Positions 1-10,999 of a DNA stretch of 64,000 nt are shown piece after piece (within the stretch, counting starts at the first letter, position 1; each line of letters begins with the position of its first letter). The stretch spans positions 2,604,001 through 2,668,000 of the forward strand of contig JAGTJL010000008.1 in the NCBI GenBank assembly GCA_020746875.1, in the 5' to 3' direction. Under the pieces are notes generated by a model. That model did no database searches. It saw nothing but the letters and a program-made list of their open reading frames with translations, and was not told the DNA's origin. Made by a program: the position numbers and the translations under genes. This DNA is from Rhexocercosporidium sp. MPI-PUGE-AT-0058. Taxonomy: Eukaryota > Ascomycota > Leotiomycetes > Helotiales.

Positions 1-1612
1 TCGATGATCCAGCTTCCTACAAGAACGAATCTAATATCCCACTCGAAACGAAATACGACGCTGGATTTCACGGCCGTGATGGACCGATCCACACTAGCTT
101 CTCTACCTGGCGTCTCCCGCAAGAGCGAGAATGGATCTCTGCTGCTTCTACGTTGGGAGACAAAATGGGTAGTCCGATGAACGCGTGGAGTGGGGATCAT
201 TTGGGGACATATCACTCGCTGAGTACGATCGATCGTAGTGGTGGGGAGGCAGATGGTACCCGGAGCTATGCTGTGACGGGGTATCTGTTACCAAATGCGC
301 AGAGAGCCAATTTGAGAGTGCTTACTGAATCGTTGGTGGAGAGGCTTGTGGTCAGTAATGAGGGCGTTGTGTCCGGAGTTGAGTTTGAGCATGGCGGGAA
401 GTCACATAAAGTGTCAGTGACAAAGGAGGTCGTGCTTAGTGCTGGAGTGGTACGTAAATCTATTTCCCCATTCGTTGATCACTTACATCGGCCATGTCAA
501 ATTCTCCACTTAGTATTTCCTCTTTGGGAGAGAGAGCAAAGATTAGTGATCTGCCGCTCGCCACCCCTTCTCATCCCCTTCAGAAGTAAACAAAGCTACA
601 ATCACGCGAGGTACACTAATACACCAGTACCCAGATCAAAACACCCCAAATCCTCGAGCTCTCCGGCATCGGTAACCCCGACGTCCTCACCAAAGCCGGC
701 ATCACACCCCTCGTCAACAACCCCCGCATTGGAGAGAATTTCCACGACCACCCAGCCACAGGCTTCGGCTACGAGCTCATCGACGGCGAGCAATCCCTCG
801 ATGCAATGCAAGACCCCTCATTCGTGCAGTCCGCCATGGCTGAATACGAATCCACGCGCAACGGACCGCTCTCTTCAGGTGGCGCTGCAATGGGCTTCGT
901 CTCATACGCCGACCTCGCCTCACCGTCCGACATCTCCTCTCTACAAGACCTGATCCTCTCTCCCGAACACAGCGGACACGATCAAGCCGTGAAAAAGCTG
1001 CTAGCGGATGGTATCGCGTCTAAAGACGAAGCTAGCATCCAAATCGTCTTACTGCCCGCCAGCTTAAACATCACAGAGGCATATGACCAGACGAAACTCT
1101 TCGTCCCACCCTCTAACATGCTAGGGAAGCACGGTGTCTTCCTAGCAGCGTGTATCGCACGCCCGCATTCTGTCGGAACCATCCACATCACCTCCTCGGA
1201 CCCGAAGGAAGACCCAGCTATCGATCCAGCGTATCTATCACACCCGGCAGATATCGAGATCTTCGCGAAGGGCTTGCAGATCATGGAGAAAATGGTCAGC
1301 ACGAGTCCCTTCAAGGAGAAGATTAAGCGGCGATATCATCCCGATGGCCCTCTCGATCTGAGTGATAAGAAAGCCGTGGAGACGTATTTGAGGGGTAATG
1401 TGGGGACGGAGTATCATCCTCTCGGCACGTGTGGGATGGGCAAGGAGGGTGTGGGAGCTGTCGATGAGAGGTTAAAGGTTTACGGGTGCAAAGGCGTGAG
1501 GGTTGTGGATGCGAGTGTGATTCCGCTTCATGTTTCAGGGAATATTGTAGCCACTGTTTATGCGATTGCTGAGAAGGGGGCCGATTTGATCAAGGAAGAT
1601 TGGGGGTTATAA
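1..1612 (+). CDS. GMC-family FAD oxidoreductase, 3' part (5' truncated by window edge)
   Basis: FAD-dependent glucose-methanol-choline (GMC) oxidoreductase of the choline-dehydrogenase/aryl-alcohol-oxidase type, oxidising an alcohol substrate I cannot identify. Two exons are visible: 1-449 (frame opens at base 3) and 635-1612. The intron at 450-634 has donor GTACGT, branch ACTAAT and acceptor CCCAG, phase 0; splicing joins 'VVLSAGV' to 'IKTPQILELSGIG', the classic GMC signature 2. Downstream are NPRIGENFHDHP, the catalytic-His motif HPLGTCGMG, and the C-terminal VVDASVIPLHVSGN with the second active-site position, ending in TAA at 1610-1612. The N-terminal GxGxxG FAD-binding region must lie left of the window. 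It converges tail to tail with the HET gene 297 bp away. Family is secure; substrate and location are not. Confidence 0.9.
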
Positions 1613-1909
1613 GTCTTGCGCCACCCCATTCGACATATCAGCGTGGTAGCAAAACCATACCTGGTTCCATCATCTGGTTCAGTTAGTGAAAATCAGTACA
1701 TCTGCATACAGATAAATGATGCTCTTTTGAAACAAGATCTTGACGTACCTGCATATTCGAAATGCCATACTTTGGACAGCAAGATAAGCCAGTCCAATCC
1801 AAGGATCATGAAACAAAACAAGAGCATCACTCTCACATTGATCAGCACTATGCACCACACAGTGACCGTAGATTCCTACAGTAGCAGCGGAATGTCCACT
1901 AGGAAATCT

Positions 1910-4048
1910 TTAGACCAGATCAAAAACATCCAATTCAACCCCCATCGCCCTTAAAGCATCGGCTTTAAGCCTCGGGTCAAAAACGGTCTCCTCCCCCGTT
2001 TCCTCATTTAGGAAATAACGATACATGGCACCTTCCTCAGTCCGTCGTTGTCTCTTCCAGGGTTCGGGCAGAGCCCCCAGCCTTGGATCATTAACATCTG
2101 TGTGTGCCGTCTCCAGATTGACATAAGCCCATTCGACCCCTCCAGAGTTTTCATTGTACCACTCCACAGCCTCAAACCCAGGCGGGAGAGGGCCGAGTAT
2201 CGCCTCACCTTGCATAAAACCATGGCAGTATGCTTCGCCGACAACTCGGTATTGCTGCTTGGAAGGGTATGTGTGCTGCAAGGTGACGGGTCGTAGTATT
2301 ATACAGCTGTCGCAACCTAACAGCACCGTTACTATATCTCCTGGCTGGGCAGCCTGCGGAGCAAGTCCGAGACGCCCATCCTCTGTTACGAACAGAGAGC
2401 GTCCGTGGCAATACAATTCCAATTTCCCAGTAATACGGTTCTCTACGCCCAACCCCTCTATGTGATCTTGCGTCTCAAAAACAGTCCGTAGAAATCGTTC
2501 CGTCTCTAAAATGTTCACTTTCCTGAGGTCGAGCGGCCTGTACTGTTCCGCGAATTGATTCGAACACAACACTTCACAAAGTGCTGGGATGTAATCTGGA
2601 GGTCCTGGAAAGTTGTCCAGAAGACTTGACTTGGAAGCAATGGACCGCAGTTGAGTCACCAATTTTGAAGAGTCGACATCGAATCTAGTGATCTTAATAG
2701 CCTCAATCTGGGAAATTCTAGAAACCAATTTTCCAGTGACTTGTAGAAGGTCGCCTGGACCGGCGATGCACTCAGCTGAGGAAGCATTGGAGGCATTGCA
2801 CCCTACAAAAGAAACTGCCACTCGAGACGTTGTCCAGTCCGGTACCCACGAATGCACTTTGTTCGAGTCGTTCAATTCTATACCCTGTAGCACTACTAGA
2901 ATGTGTGTGTTGTGTATGAGCTTCAGAGTAACCTCTCTATAGACCTCGTACACTGGCTTAGTATAGTCTGGCTCGATTTCGAGCTGGTCTTCGATACTGA
3001 GAAGTCCGAGGAGAGCATATATCTTGTCCCGTGGATCGGCGCATTTGAAATCTTTCGTTTCCTCGATGAACAAGCTGAGGCGATAGATTCTACTGATCTT
3101 TCGAAACAAAAATAGTATAGCATCATGGCGTTTAGCCAATGCGGAGAAGATGTGAAGTGGACAGGGCTTGCTTTGGAGACAAACCATGGTGTTGCCAATA
3201 GTTTGCCACAAGATGCTGTCAGTACCGCAGATGACCAAGGCATCTTGGTTCGCAAGATGAGCCTCTTGACAGACCCAAAGGCGTTCGAACCAATCGCGAT
3301 TTATGAGGTTAAGGATTGACCGGTATTGCTGCTCAGACAATGGCAATGCCTGACCTGGCACCGCCCACAAGCTCGCATCTTTCATTATTGGAATAATATT
3401 AAAATTCCCTCGATTGACATGATATTTGGAGGCAACTAGTCTCAAACAATCGAACGCCATACGGCTGTCAAATGATTCCAGACCGAGCCAGATGAGAACT
3501 CTCGTGGCTCTTGAGTAGATATTTGGCATCCGTTTCACTTGACTGCTGCGTTCGTCCAGGTCTTCTTGGTTCACACTGATGGCATCGATCCACAGAACTC
3601 GTGGCTTGTCCACATACCTCAGATAGGGTAACGCTTGAGCCAGGTTCCTCGTCACAGACAAAGCGTCATTGCAGGTTTCGCCAACGAAGATATCGACCTT
3701 ATTCTCAGTCGAGCCCCATGTATACGAAAGGGCTTCGAAATCAACATTAGTATCGCTGGTGAAAATGATTGTCGTCAAAGCTACTCGAATCTGCGAGTCG
3801 TTTCCTCCGGGTAGAAGAGTCATAAGTCTAATTTCATTCTCGCTGAGTGGCGAGTATTTGTAGCGTGGTTGGGGCATAACACCTTCTGGGGAAGGGACAG
3901 GTGCGTCGCTACTTCCTTGTCCACTGCCATCCCCTTCCTTCCTGTGGGATAGGTCGGATACCTTATTTTGGCTGTCCTGAGGCTCAACACTGCGATGAGT
4001 TGCCTCCTCACCCGAATCCCGCGCCTTGGAGGTACGAGAATCGGACAT
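1910..4048 (-). CDS. Heterokaryon-incompatibility (HET) domain protein
   Basis: Single-exon gene, about 712 aa from the first in-frame ATG (4048); the frame stays open to 4171 but begins with GTG there, so the ATG is preferred. A hydrophilic Ser/Asp-rich stretch (residues 1-60) precedes the HET domain, whose hallmarks are ALSYTWGS near residues 106-113 and LWIDAISVNQEDLDERSSQV near 152-171. The C-terminal part carries GDIVTVLLGCDSC and YRVVGEAYCHGFMQGEAI, the usual tail of large ascomycete HET proteins. These proteins act in allorecognition and can trigger death of fused incompatible cells, but most paralogues have no demonstrated role, and no partner gene of NLR or het-s type sits beside it. 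No frameshift or internal stop is seen, so it looks intact. Confidence 0.92.
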   Translation of the reverse strand: MSDSRTSKARDSGEEATHRSVEPQDSQNKVSDLSHRKEGDGSGQGSSDAPVPSPEGVMPQPRYKYSPLSENEIRLMTLLPGGNDSQIRVALTTIIFTSDTNVDFEALSYTWGSTENKVDIFVGETCNDALSVTRNLAQALPYLRYVDKPRVLWIDAISVNQEDLDERSSQVKRMPNIYSRATRVLIWLGLESFDSRMAFDCLRLVASKYHVNRGNFNIIPIMKDASLWAVPGQALPLSEQQYRSILNLINRDWFERLWVCQEAHLANQDALVICGTDSILWQTIGNTMVCLQSKPCPLHIFSALAKRHDAILFLFRKISRIYRLSLFIEETKDFKCADPRDKIYALLGLLSIEDQLEIEPDYTKPVYEVYREVTLKLIHNTHILVVLQGIELNDSNKVHSWVPDWTTSRVAVSFVGCNASNASSAECIAGPGDLLQVTGKLVSRISQIEAIKITRFDVDSSKLVTQLRSIASKSSLLDNFPGPPDYIPALCEVLCSNQFAEQYRPLDLRKVNILETERFLRTVFETQDHIEGLGVENRITGKLELYCHGRSLFVTEDGRLGLAPQAAQPGDIVTVLLGCDSCIILRPVTLQHTYPSKQQYRVVGEAYCHGFMQGEAILGPLPPGFEAVEWYNENSGGVEWAYVNLETAHTDVNDPRLGALPEPWKRQRRTEEGAMYRYFLNEETGEETVFDPRLKADALRAMGVELDVFDLV

Positions 4049-4793
4049 GCTCGTGATATGAGGGAGGGCCTTTTCAATTGAGGACAGTTGAATCCTCTCT
4101 CTTGAGTTCTTGTGGCTTTTGCGATTGACTGTACATTTCTCAGCAAATGTCGTCTGCTGATCAGGTGACACTTGCGGACAAAATCTACAGCCTTAAAGTG
4201 TAAATGCTCGAAAGAGGAAGAGAAGACTCGCTGCTCTCATTCTTCACAACCCAGTCTGCAAGGGAGCGCAATCACGGATTTGCGAAGAGAAATTATCTTG
4301 TGTTGATTGGCGGCTGACCGGAAGTGTCGTCGAATATCAGAACATGCCAATTGTAAAGCAAAGGTTCAGGCTGAGGTTCTCTCCGAAGCACACGAAGCAA
4401 GCCATGCCTGATCTATCACATCAAGTACCTCGAGGAAACCACAGCACAGCCTCCACTAATCGTGCCTACCCCTGTGGAAATTGTCACTTGACAGCCAATG
4501 GACATGGCTGCGTCTAGATGCCCGAGGCAAATAGGTGCTCTAGGAATGTATTCATTCGCGGACACTGCAGCCTGATGGCCAGCCAGCTCACCTTGCATGC
4601 CGCAGCCTGACCAAAACACAGGTGCTGACTGTCTGAGCCTTCGAAAAGGTCGAGTCTTGTAGCTACGGTGGAAAGCCTGTGGTTTTCCTGATGAAAGAAA
4701 CAAAAAAGCAGTGGTCTTTTGGTTTGATTTGTGTTTAACATTAATATAATATTGTAACTCAAAAGTCAATCGACAGATCGATCGATTAAAAAC

Positions 4794-4813
4794 CGCGGCA
4801 TCCTGATGCCGCG
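4794..4813. repeat. Perfect inverted repeat, 9-bp stem with 2-nt loop
   Basis: CGCGGCATC followed by CT and its exact reverse complement GATGCCGCG. It is GC-rich inside AT-rich surroundings, about 390 bp beyond the stop of the DUF7896-type gene and about 750 bp upstream of the HET start. It could be an RNA hairpin in the 3' UTR, a dyad protein-binding site, or chance. Confidence 0.7.
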
Positions 4814-4983
4814 AACGCCAAGTAGCCAGCTCTCAAGAGCAATCATAACCCATAGCCATACATCATATTCTCATAACATCATGTTCATATGCTTTGAATG
4901 GTTGCTCATCTCAACCATATCCCAAAGATCGAAAAGAAAATTAAATAAAAATACAAAAACACACCATTAAATGCCAAACGCCG

Positions 4984-5009
4984 CAATTCATCGAACCCTC
5001 GATGAATTG
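4984..5009. repeat. Perfect hairpin, 11-bp stem with 4-nt loop
   Basis: CAATTCATCGA, loop ACCC, then TCGATGAATTG. It lies about 195 bp past the stop codon of the minus-strand DUF7896-type gene, so it would be transcribed in its 3' UTR. It may be a 3'-end structure or a dyad binding site; function unknown. Confidence 0.75.
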
Positions 5010-5202
5010 TCAATGCAGTCGATGTATCTACTTAACACATAGCTCGTCGTAAAAGGTATTAACAGAGAAGATAGAAGAAAGAAAGAGAAGAAGAGATCAT
5101 AGACACCTTACTACCATACCATATGCAAGAGAATGGGGAAAGGAGACTGGTACATGACGACAGAATAGAAATGATCATCAAGCTGATCGCAATGTGACAA
5201 AA

Positions 5203-7275
5203 CTAGTTCCACCCAAAGCCATCATCATAACTTTGGGACGGACCAAAAGAATCAGAGAATGTCAATTGATCATTCTGGAAAATGGTGGGAGAGAAAGAGG
5301 AGAAATTGTTCTGGTTAGACAGAGGGTACATGGTTTGTGCCATGCATACCTGCTGCTTCGAATCAGAGAAGTCGAGTGTCATATCTGTCATGCTGTAGAT
5401 GTCGTTGTTGATGTTGACAGTTGGTGTGAAGAGGGGGAGGTTATCATCGAAGATGGTGTTATCGAAAGCGCTGTTGCTGTTGCTGATGCTGGGGATGGTT
5501 GTCTGTTGAATGTACGACTGATCATCAAAGGTGTTGTCGAGACCTTCGTCTTCGGACTCGTCGGCAGCCTCTTGTTGGGCATCGGTTAGGTAATCAGCTC
5601 GTTCCTCCACTTCCTTCATCCAGTACTTCTTCAACTCAGGCATAGGTGGGTCATCGCCACCTCCCTTTCCACCGCGCTTGTCAGCGTCGTCAACCTTTTG
5701 CTGGCTCTTGCTTCTCCCCTTGGTCTTGGGGTTGAAGTGGGCACGTCGAAGATGTGCAGCCGCATTGTAATATGCTCCGTACTTCTTCTTTTGTTGAGTG
5801 CATGCCTTGCATCGAGAGAGTGGTACGATAGGCTGTGGGTGTTTGCCACCATCTGTTGGCTCAACGCAAACCCACTTCTTCACCATCGGCTTGTGCTCTC
5901 GATCGACATGTCGACGATGTTCGTGCTCGCCGCGAAATCCGTCGGGGTGATTATCGCATAGTTTGCAATAAACCCGATCGTGCTTCGGTCGTTGATAGCT
6001 AGGTTTCGAGATAGCAATTTTGTCTTGCGAACCGTCTTTCGACCCTATTCGAGCCATATCTTGTGATGAATTATCTCGAGACATCGGGGTACCTTCGGTA
6101 CACCCTTTAGGCATGAGCGGTCTAGATTGACCTGCTGCAATCTGATCTTGCAAGCGCTTGGCGTTTCGTGACGACGAGGTAGAAGAAGAAGAAGTACTTT
6201 CAACTGATTGAGATTTTTCCATCTTCTCACCAAATGAGTTTGAAGATGGAAATTGAAGAGAATGTGAAAACTGAGACTCGTGACTTGCACCACCAGTACC
6301 AACAAGAAGCTGAGACTGCTCCTCATCTGAAGAACGACGACTATGACGAGAAGAAGAAAAATGAGCAACATGATCAAACACTGACTGATCGTTGTACGGA
6401 TCAGTGGAGAAAGAGTTGTTCGAAGTGAACTTCATCATACTTTCGAGACCGTTGCAGAGGCTATTTTGCCGACTCATGTCGCTTGTAAGTGTTGTCGCGG
6501 TCGTGAGCGAGTCAGTTGTCGGTGTCGAAGGCGTTTGCAGGTGGTAAGGGCTAGTTGACAGTTGATGATTATTGTTGATAGTTGCTGAAGATGCCGGGGA
6601 GAGGCCAGTGCCGAACGTTCGCATGATATAGTCGGCGGGATTTTCTCCAACAGAGTCGAGTTCCGGAACTTTCTCCAAGCCGCTTCGTTGGGGCATCGAT
6701 AGCTGGAGCTGCGGCGGCTGGTGGGAGAAGGTGTAGGCAGTCAAAGGCTGTTCTTGGGATACCCAGTCCATAATAGCGGGGATTTCTCGATGAGCATCGG
6801 CGTTGAGTAGAGGGGGTATCGCTCCATTCTGGGTGAATGGTACATTGTTTCGTTGCGAAGGGTTTCCTCTCGAGTTTGTGCGTCCCATCGATGTTGCTGA
6901 CCGTTGAGAGAGGGCTCTGGGTCGCTGTGACATATCGGTCCGGTCCTACTTGACATTAGAGCTATGCATATATGGCTGGCAGGAATGTCCTACAGAGGAG
7001 AGATGCCGAGACATGGCAGGAACTCCATTGCTGGACATGCTTCGAGGTACATTGCTGCTTCGACGAAGTTGGCTCTGCTTGTAGATGGGAGACCGGTGAT
7101 GCTGGTAAGAGGACTGCGAGGTGGAAGGTTGCAGAGCGGCAAGCTCAGCATCGAGTTGTGCTCTCTCGGCGTCCATCTCGGCCCGCTTGGCCAGGAGACG
7201 TTGTCTTCGCTGCTCTTGTTCGAAGTCCTCTTCGAAGTCCATAGAGGTATCAACTCTGAGATTATTCGAAGCCAT
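5203..7275 (-). CDS. DUF7896-like Cys/His zinc-binding protein, putative transcription regulator
   Basis: Two exons, 7275-6994 and 6924-5203, giving about 667 aa. Both exons are in the same frame but separated by a TAG (6946-6948). A 69-bp phase-0 intron (6993-6925; donor GTAGGA, branch CTAAT, acceptor CACAG) removes it; the same GTAGGA donor is used in the C2H2 gene of this window. Residues about 13-50 form a charged coiled coil (EQEQRRQRLLAKRAEMDAER). A long Ser/Thr/Gln/Asn-rich middle follows, then a Cys/His cluster at about 411-493: VYCKLCDNHPDGFRGEHEHR with HVDREH, then CKAC and KKYGAYYNAAAHLRRAHF. This pattern matches the fungal DUF7896 family, sometimes annotated 'key lime pathogenicity protein'. 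The acidic, Gln/Asn-rich C-terminus could be an activation region. Nuclear regulatory role is inferred. Confidence 0.8.
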
Positions 7276-10236
7276 TTCGAGGGACTATGGGGTTTGGTTA
7301 GAGGTTGTGATTGTTTCGAGGCGGAGGAGCGGTAATGTCTGCAGCCTCACTGTGTCAGTGTACAGTCCACTCCATGCGAGAGAAGGGAGCAAATCGATGT
7401 TCGATTGGGATCTGCAGAACTTACAGCTGAACAACGTTCTTGCGTAAACAAAGAGAGTGGAGATAGTTCGGTTGTTGTGGTGTTTTGCAGGTACTAATGA
7501 TGAGCGCTGCGTGGTGTTGGCGGGTTCGAGAAAGTAAGGCGAAAGAAAGGATGGATGGTCAGGGAGGATAGCAAACTATGTATTGCTCAAGAATCAGGAT
7601 GCATTGCATGGGGCTCTGCTAGTTGTCGGACCCAATCTGGGATGGAGAGGGCTTGATGAGGATGGGGGATGGGGGATGCTGGGCTGGCAGTAGTGGCAGG
7701 GCATGGGTGTGATGGGATGGATGAGATGGATGGTCGACGAAGTGGAAGCCCGCGATGTTTCTGGACGATGATTGACTGATGCAATGATGCTTGACTACTG
7801 GGGAAGATGTACGTCGCAGTGCTCAGGGCCGCCCTTATTGGACGTAGTGGAGGTGCCAACAGCGATCTTAGTGGTCGGAGCGGAAGGGACAGAGACCCTT
7901 CGGGGCATCTTAGTGGCCCATTGTACAGCGTGTCAAGCCCGAAAGGCCTCTGAATGGCCAGAGCCCGCTCACTGCAGCCCCTGTCAGAGCCTATCACAAT
8001 CTCTGCTTCCAGGCTCCAGCCAGCCCCCTCAGCGATTACTTCCTAACTGGACACACCCCCATCGGGCGGAAAGTGCATGCGTGATGCTGGATGCTGGCAG
8101 GACGAAACTCTCACGCACCACAACTGCTCCAAAACGAATTGCCCCCGGCCTTGTCCCATGCCATGCCAGCCATGCCATGCATGCTTCGAAAGCAAGAGCC
8201 CAGAACTCGGTGTTGCCCACAGCGAAGCGACGAATCAGCATCCCGACTCGAGCCTGGCCTCCCCTACGGTTCGCTCCGGGTGCACCCCACTACAAAAGTG
8301 AGGCAAACGCTTGTCCGCCTCACTTTGCTGGCTGGCTTCTATTCGACGGCATGGAGGATGCGGACTCGTAAGAGTCGTAACCAACGTTCCACCAAGACAA
8401 ACCACGTTGGCAAGCGTGGTTCGCATTTCCTCGCCCAGCTCATCCGTCTCTCCCACACCACAGCTCGTCCTGCCGATAAAAGCAGGCTCCCAGTCTCCTT
8501 CAACGGTCTTGCGGTGTAACCAGTCACCGCTCGACGTCCCACACCGACCAACTTGACGTCTCGATTTAAATCTCGGCAGGAGATTCCTATGGCCGCTGCA
8601 CTTGCTGAGCTGCATGGGAAGATGGAAAAATCTGAGGCATTTTACAAGGCAGTCAGACGGCGCCGTGGTCGTACCTTTTTTGCAAAGAGGGTGAGGGTGT
8701 CACAAGGTTCAGAATGTCCCTTGGTCTCCATGCCGTGATGCCCGATCTTCTTCGCTGGCATTCAGTAGCCTGATTCCAGGTTATTCTCAACGCCTGGTTG
8801 AGTTCTAGACAATGGGCCGTTGGAGAGTCCATTGGAGAGTCCGCTGGGAGTGGTATTCGGTTTCACAACCCATGGCGACGTAAGGTTTGATATCGTATAA
8901 GAAAGTGCAAAAGTCACGGGGAACTTTCCGAGCAGAGCGTCTTGGACGGAAAGCTTCATAACCGTAATCTAATTTCTGTCTTCCCTTGCCTTCCTAGGAG
9001 AGAGTCAGTCTCTCGCACACCGTTCAAACATGGATGGCCGCCGACAACTTAGGATGCTCTCCGAGAGGCCAGCCTTGAGCCATCGGTATGTTCCTGGACG
9101 CCCGGCTGTAGGAATCAAGAGGAATGGCGACGCCCAACTGCGCCAGGCTGAGTATGATTGAAGCTCTATCAGGTTTGAGAATCGGAAAAGCAAACGCAGT
9201 GTGACTATCTGATCCATGTCCATCCTATCGCAGCTGCAGAGTGTCGATGCCATCCCGTAGCTGTCTGTCGGTAGAGACATAAAGAACTTCAACCGTCACA
9301 GAAACATCTCGGAAACCACTTGATTGGCGAGCTTCATACGAAGTACTTGGCTAGACTCAAATCCTCAGAATTTGCCAAGCCTTTCCTTTCAGCATAGTGA
9401 TTAGTCATGAATCGGACTGACATTAAGCGAGCAAGCACACAAAGCAAACACGAATATCACATTGAAAGGGGACTTAGGGGTTTCCACCGACAAAAGAGAT
9501 AATATTATGATTCAAAATCCTTTTCAGCGCAATAAATGTCGGTTCAAATTACGGTTCACACCCTGCATCCAAATTTTCTCGCCGTTTTGATAGGCAGGCT
9601 TCAACAGTGTTCGACTTGGCCAAACGACCTTGGCAGTCTTTAGCCTGCTCTCGCTCTCGAAACCATAAGTGGCACAGGAGTGATCAAGATTTCAATGGCC
9701 GGAGAGGAACTCTGAACTAGGATATAGATAGAGAGCCGTGGAGAAAGTCAATATTTTTCCGCAATCGGGGAGCGGTTTGAGCTTTGTATTTTTGCCTTGT
9801 GATTCTGATTCTTATTTTAATTCCGATTGTAACTATTGGAGAGGGGAAATGTACTCAAGTGTCGGAAAACAAGATCTAATGAGTATGGGATGGAGACTAG
9901 GAAAACCTTGGGAGGCAACGACATAACTAACCTTGTTGTGCATGATTTACAAGGAAAGGGAATTTTGGTAGAACTAGCTTGAAGGTGACGATGAGACGTT
10001 CCAGGTCATTCACGGATGGTTGTTAATTACCACCCCTAGTGAAGTGAGAGTCGTTCAACTAGTCCTCTAGCTGTGAATAGTCAGCTGTGAGTAGCTATAC
10101 AAGCATCAAGCCATGAGCAGACTCTCAGTCTCCTTCGCAGCTGGTATCTCCTGATATTCAGTATACACATTCATCTTTGAGGCTCAAAACACCCAGGCTG
10201 TTTCGCTGGTAGCTATGCCAAAATTGAATTACTACC
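7276..10236. other. Intergenic: promoter side of DUF7896-type gene, no supported gene
   Basis: About 3 kb with only short uncorroborated frames. It holds a CATGCC-rich direct-repeat patch at 8156-8184. A 65-codon frame at 8762-8959 (-) starts with ATG and contains a duplicated GLSNGLSNG, but has no recognisable domain; another at 9005-9292 (-) looks like noise. The first few hundred bases after 7275 should include the 5' UTR and promoter of the minus-strand gene. Confidence 0.5.
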
Positions 10237-10999
10237 ATGACCCCCTTCCACCGCAAAAAAATACTTCGAGCGAGGCTGTCTCAAAACTCTCTCATAGAGC
10301 CCAAAGGCCACCTCAGCCGCCATAATCGAGTAAATCAACGCCGACAGCCTGAAGACGGAATGGAAGAGGTTCTTTGTGCAGCAGCAAAGGAAGCCACCAG
10401 CAAGCTCGCCAACAATGGAAGCTGGAACTTAAGGATCCCCGAGATCGAGGGTTTTGACGAAGCGCTCTTTGGTGGGCTGCTGAAGGGGTGTTATACGATT
10501 GAGTTGTTCCCGAAGAAGTGGCTTAAGAGGAAATATGGTGGCTCTCCAGCTGGCTACTGCCACGTTGACTTTCCAGGGAGATCACGCGACCCACGGTTTG
10601 CCAATGAAAAGCCGCAGATTAGGATCTATGTTACGGAAGGTTACGGCCTTGGACATACACCGACAGCGACATGCCGGACGTGTCAAAAGCTAACTTATCT
10701 CGATACTCTCGTTCACGAAATGCTACACGCAATCTTTCAAATATACGTTTGTCTATGCGAGAATGGTTGTATACAACGGCAATGAAAGCCTGCAATGGTG
10801 GCCATCATATTACCTGGATGAAAACAGCTGATGCGATTGAAAAGTCCGATTGCCCTATGCGCTGAAGCTTTTGCTTGGTTTGTACCTCGACCTTGGACGC
10901 GAACATAACTTCGTCCTTGACTTGCAAAAAGGTTACTCATTGCTGATCCTTAGTGTATACGAGGATGTAAAGCTTTATATAGTGTATATTCGAGAATAG
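10237..10999 (+). pseudogene. SprT-like zinc metalloprotease relic, two frameshifts
   Basis: The first frame (from ATG 10237) shows a SprT-like core: FDEALFGGLLKGCYTIEL, then CRTCQKLTYLDTLVHEMLHA with the zinc-binding HExxH (HEMLH), followed by IFQIYVCLCENGC, the usual Cys pairs. It stops at about 10785. The family's next block continues in a second frame as KACNGGHHITWMKTADAIEK (10779 onward; compare GHG..W...A.AIE), and the last block in a third frame (10865-10999) as LYLDLGREHNFVLDLQ. Two same-direction shifts within 100 bp, with no intron of workable length between the blocks, indicate an inactivated copy or sequence errors. Intact relatives act as SprT/Spartan-type proteases, possibly on DNA-protein crosslinks. 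A different short frame from ATG 10215 may be another displaced N-terminal piece. Confidence 0.6.

Larger units (their letters stand above)
4049..5202. other. Intergenic: HET upstream region and 3' flank of the DUF7896-type gene
   Basis: No coding sequence supported. The right part, next to the stop at 5203, is the 3' flank of the minus-strand gene; it is A/T-rich around 4930-4970 and holds two perfect short hairpins (listed separately). The short frames at 4416-4769 show no codon pattern or domain. Confidence 0.6.

Noticed and set aside
9538..9570. tRNA B-box-like GGTTCAAATTA; similar CTTCGAATCC near 63279
   Set aside because: No matching A box, acceptor stem or cloverleaf could be folded around either.
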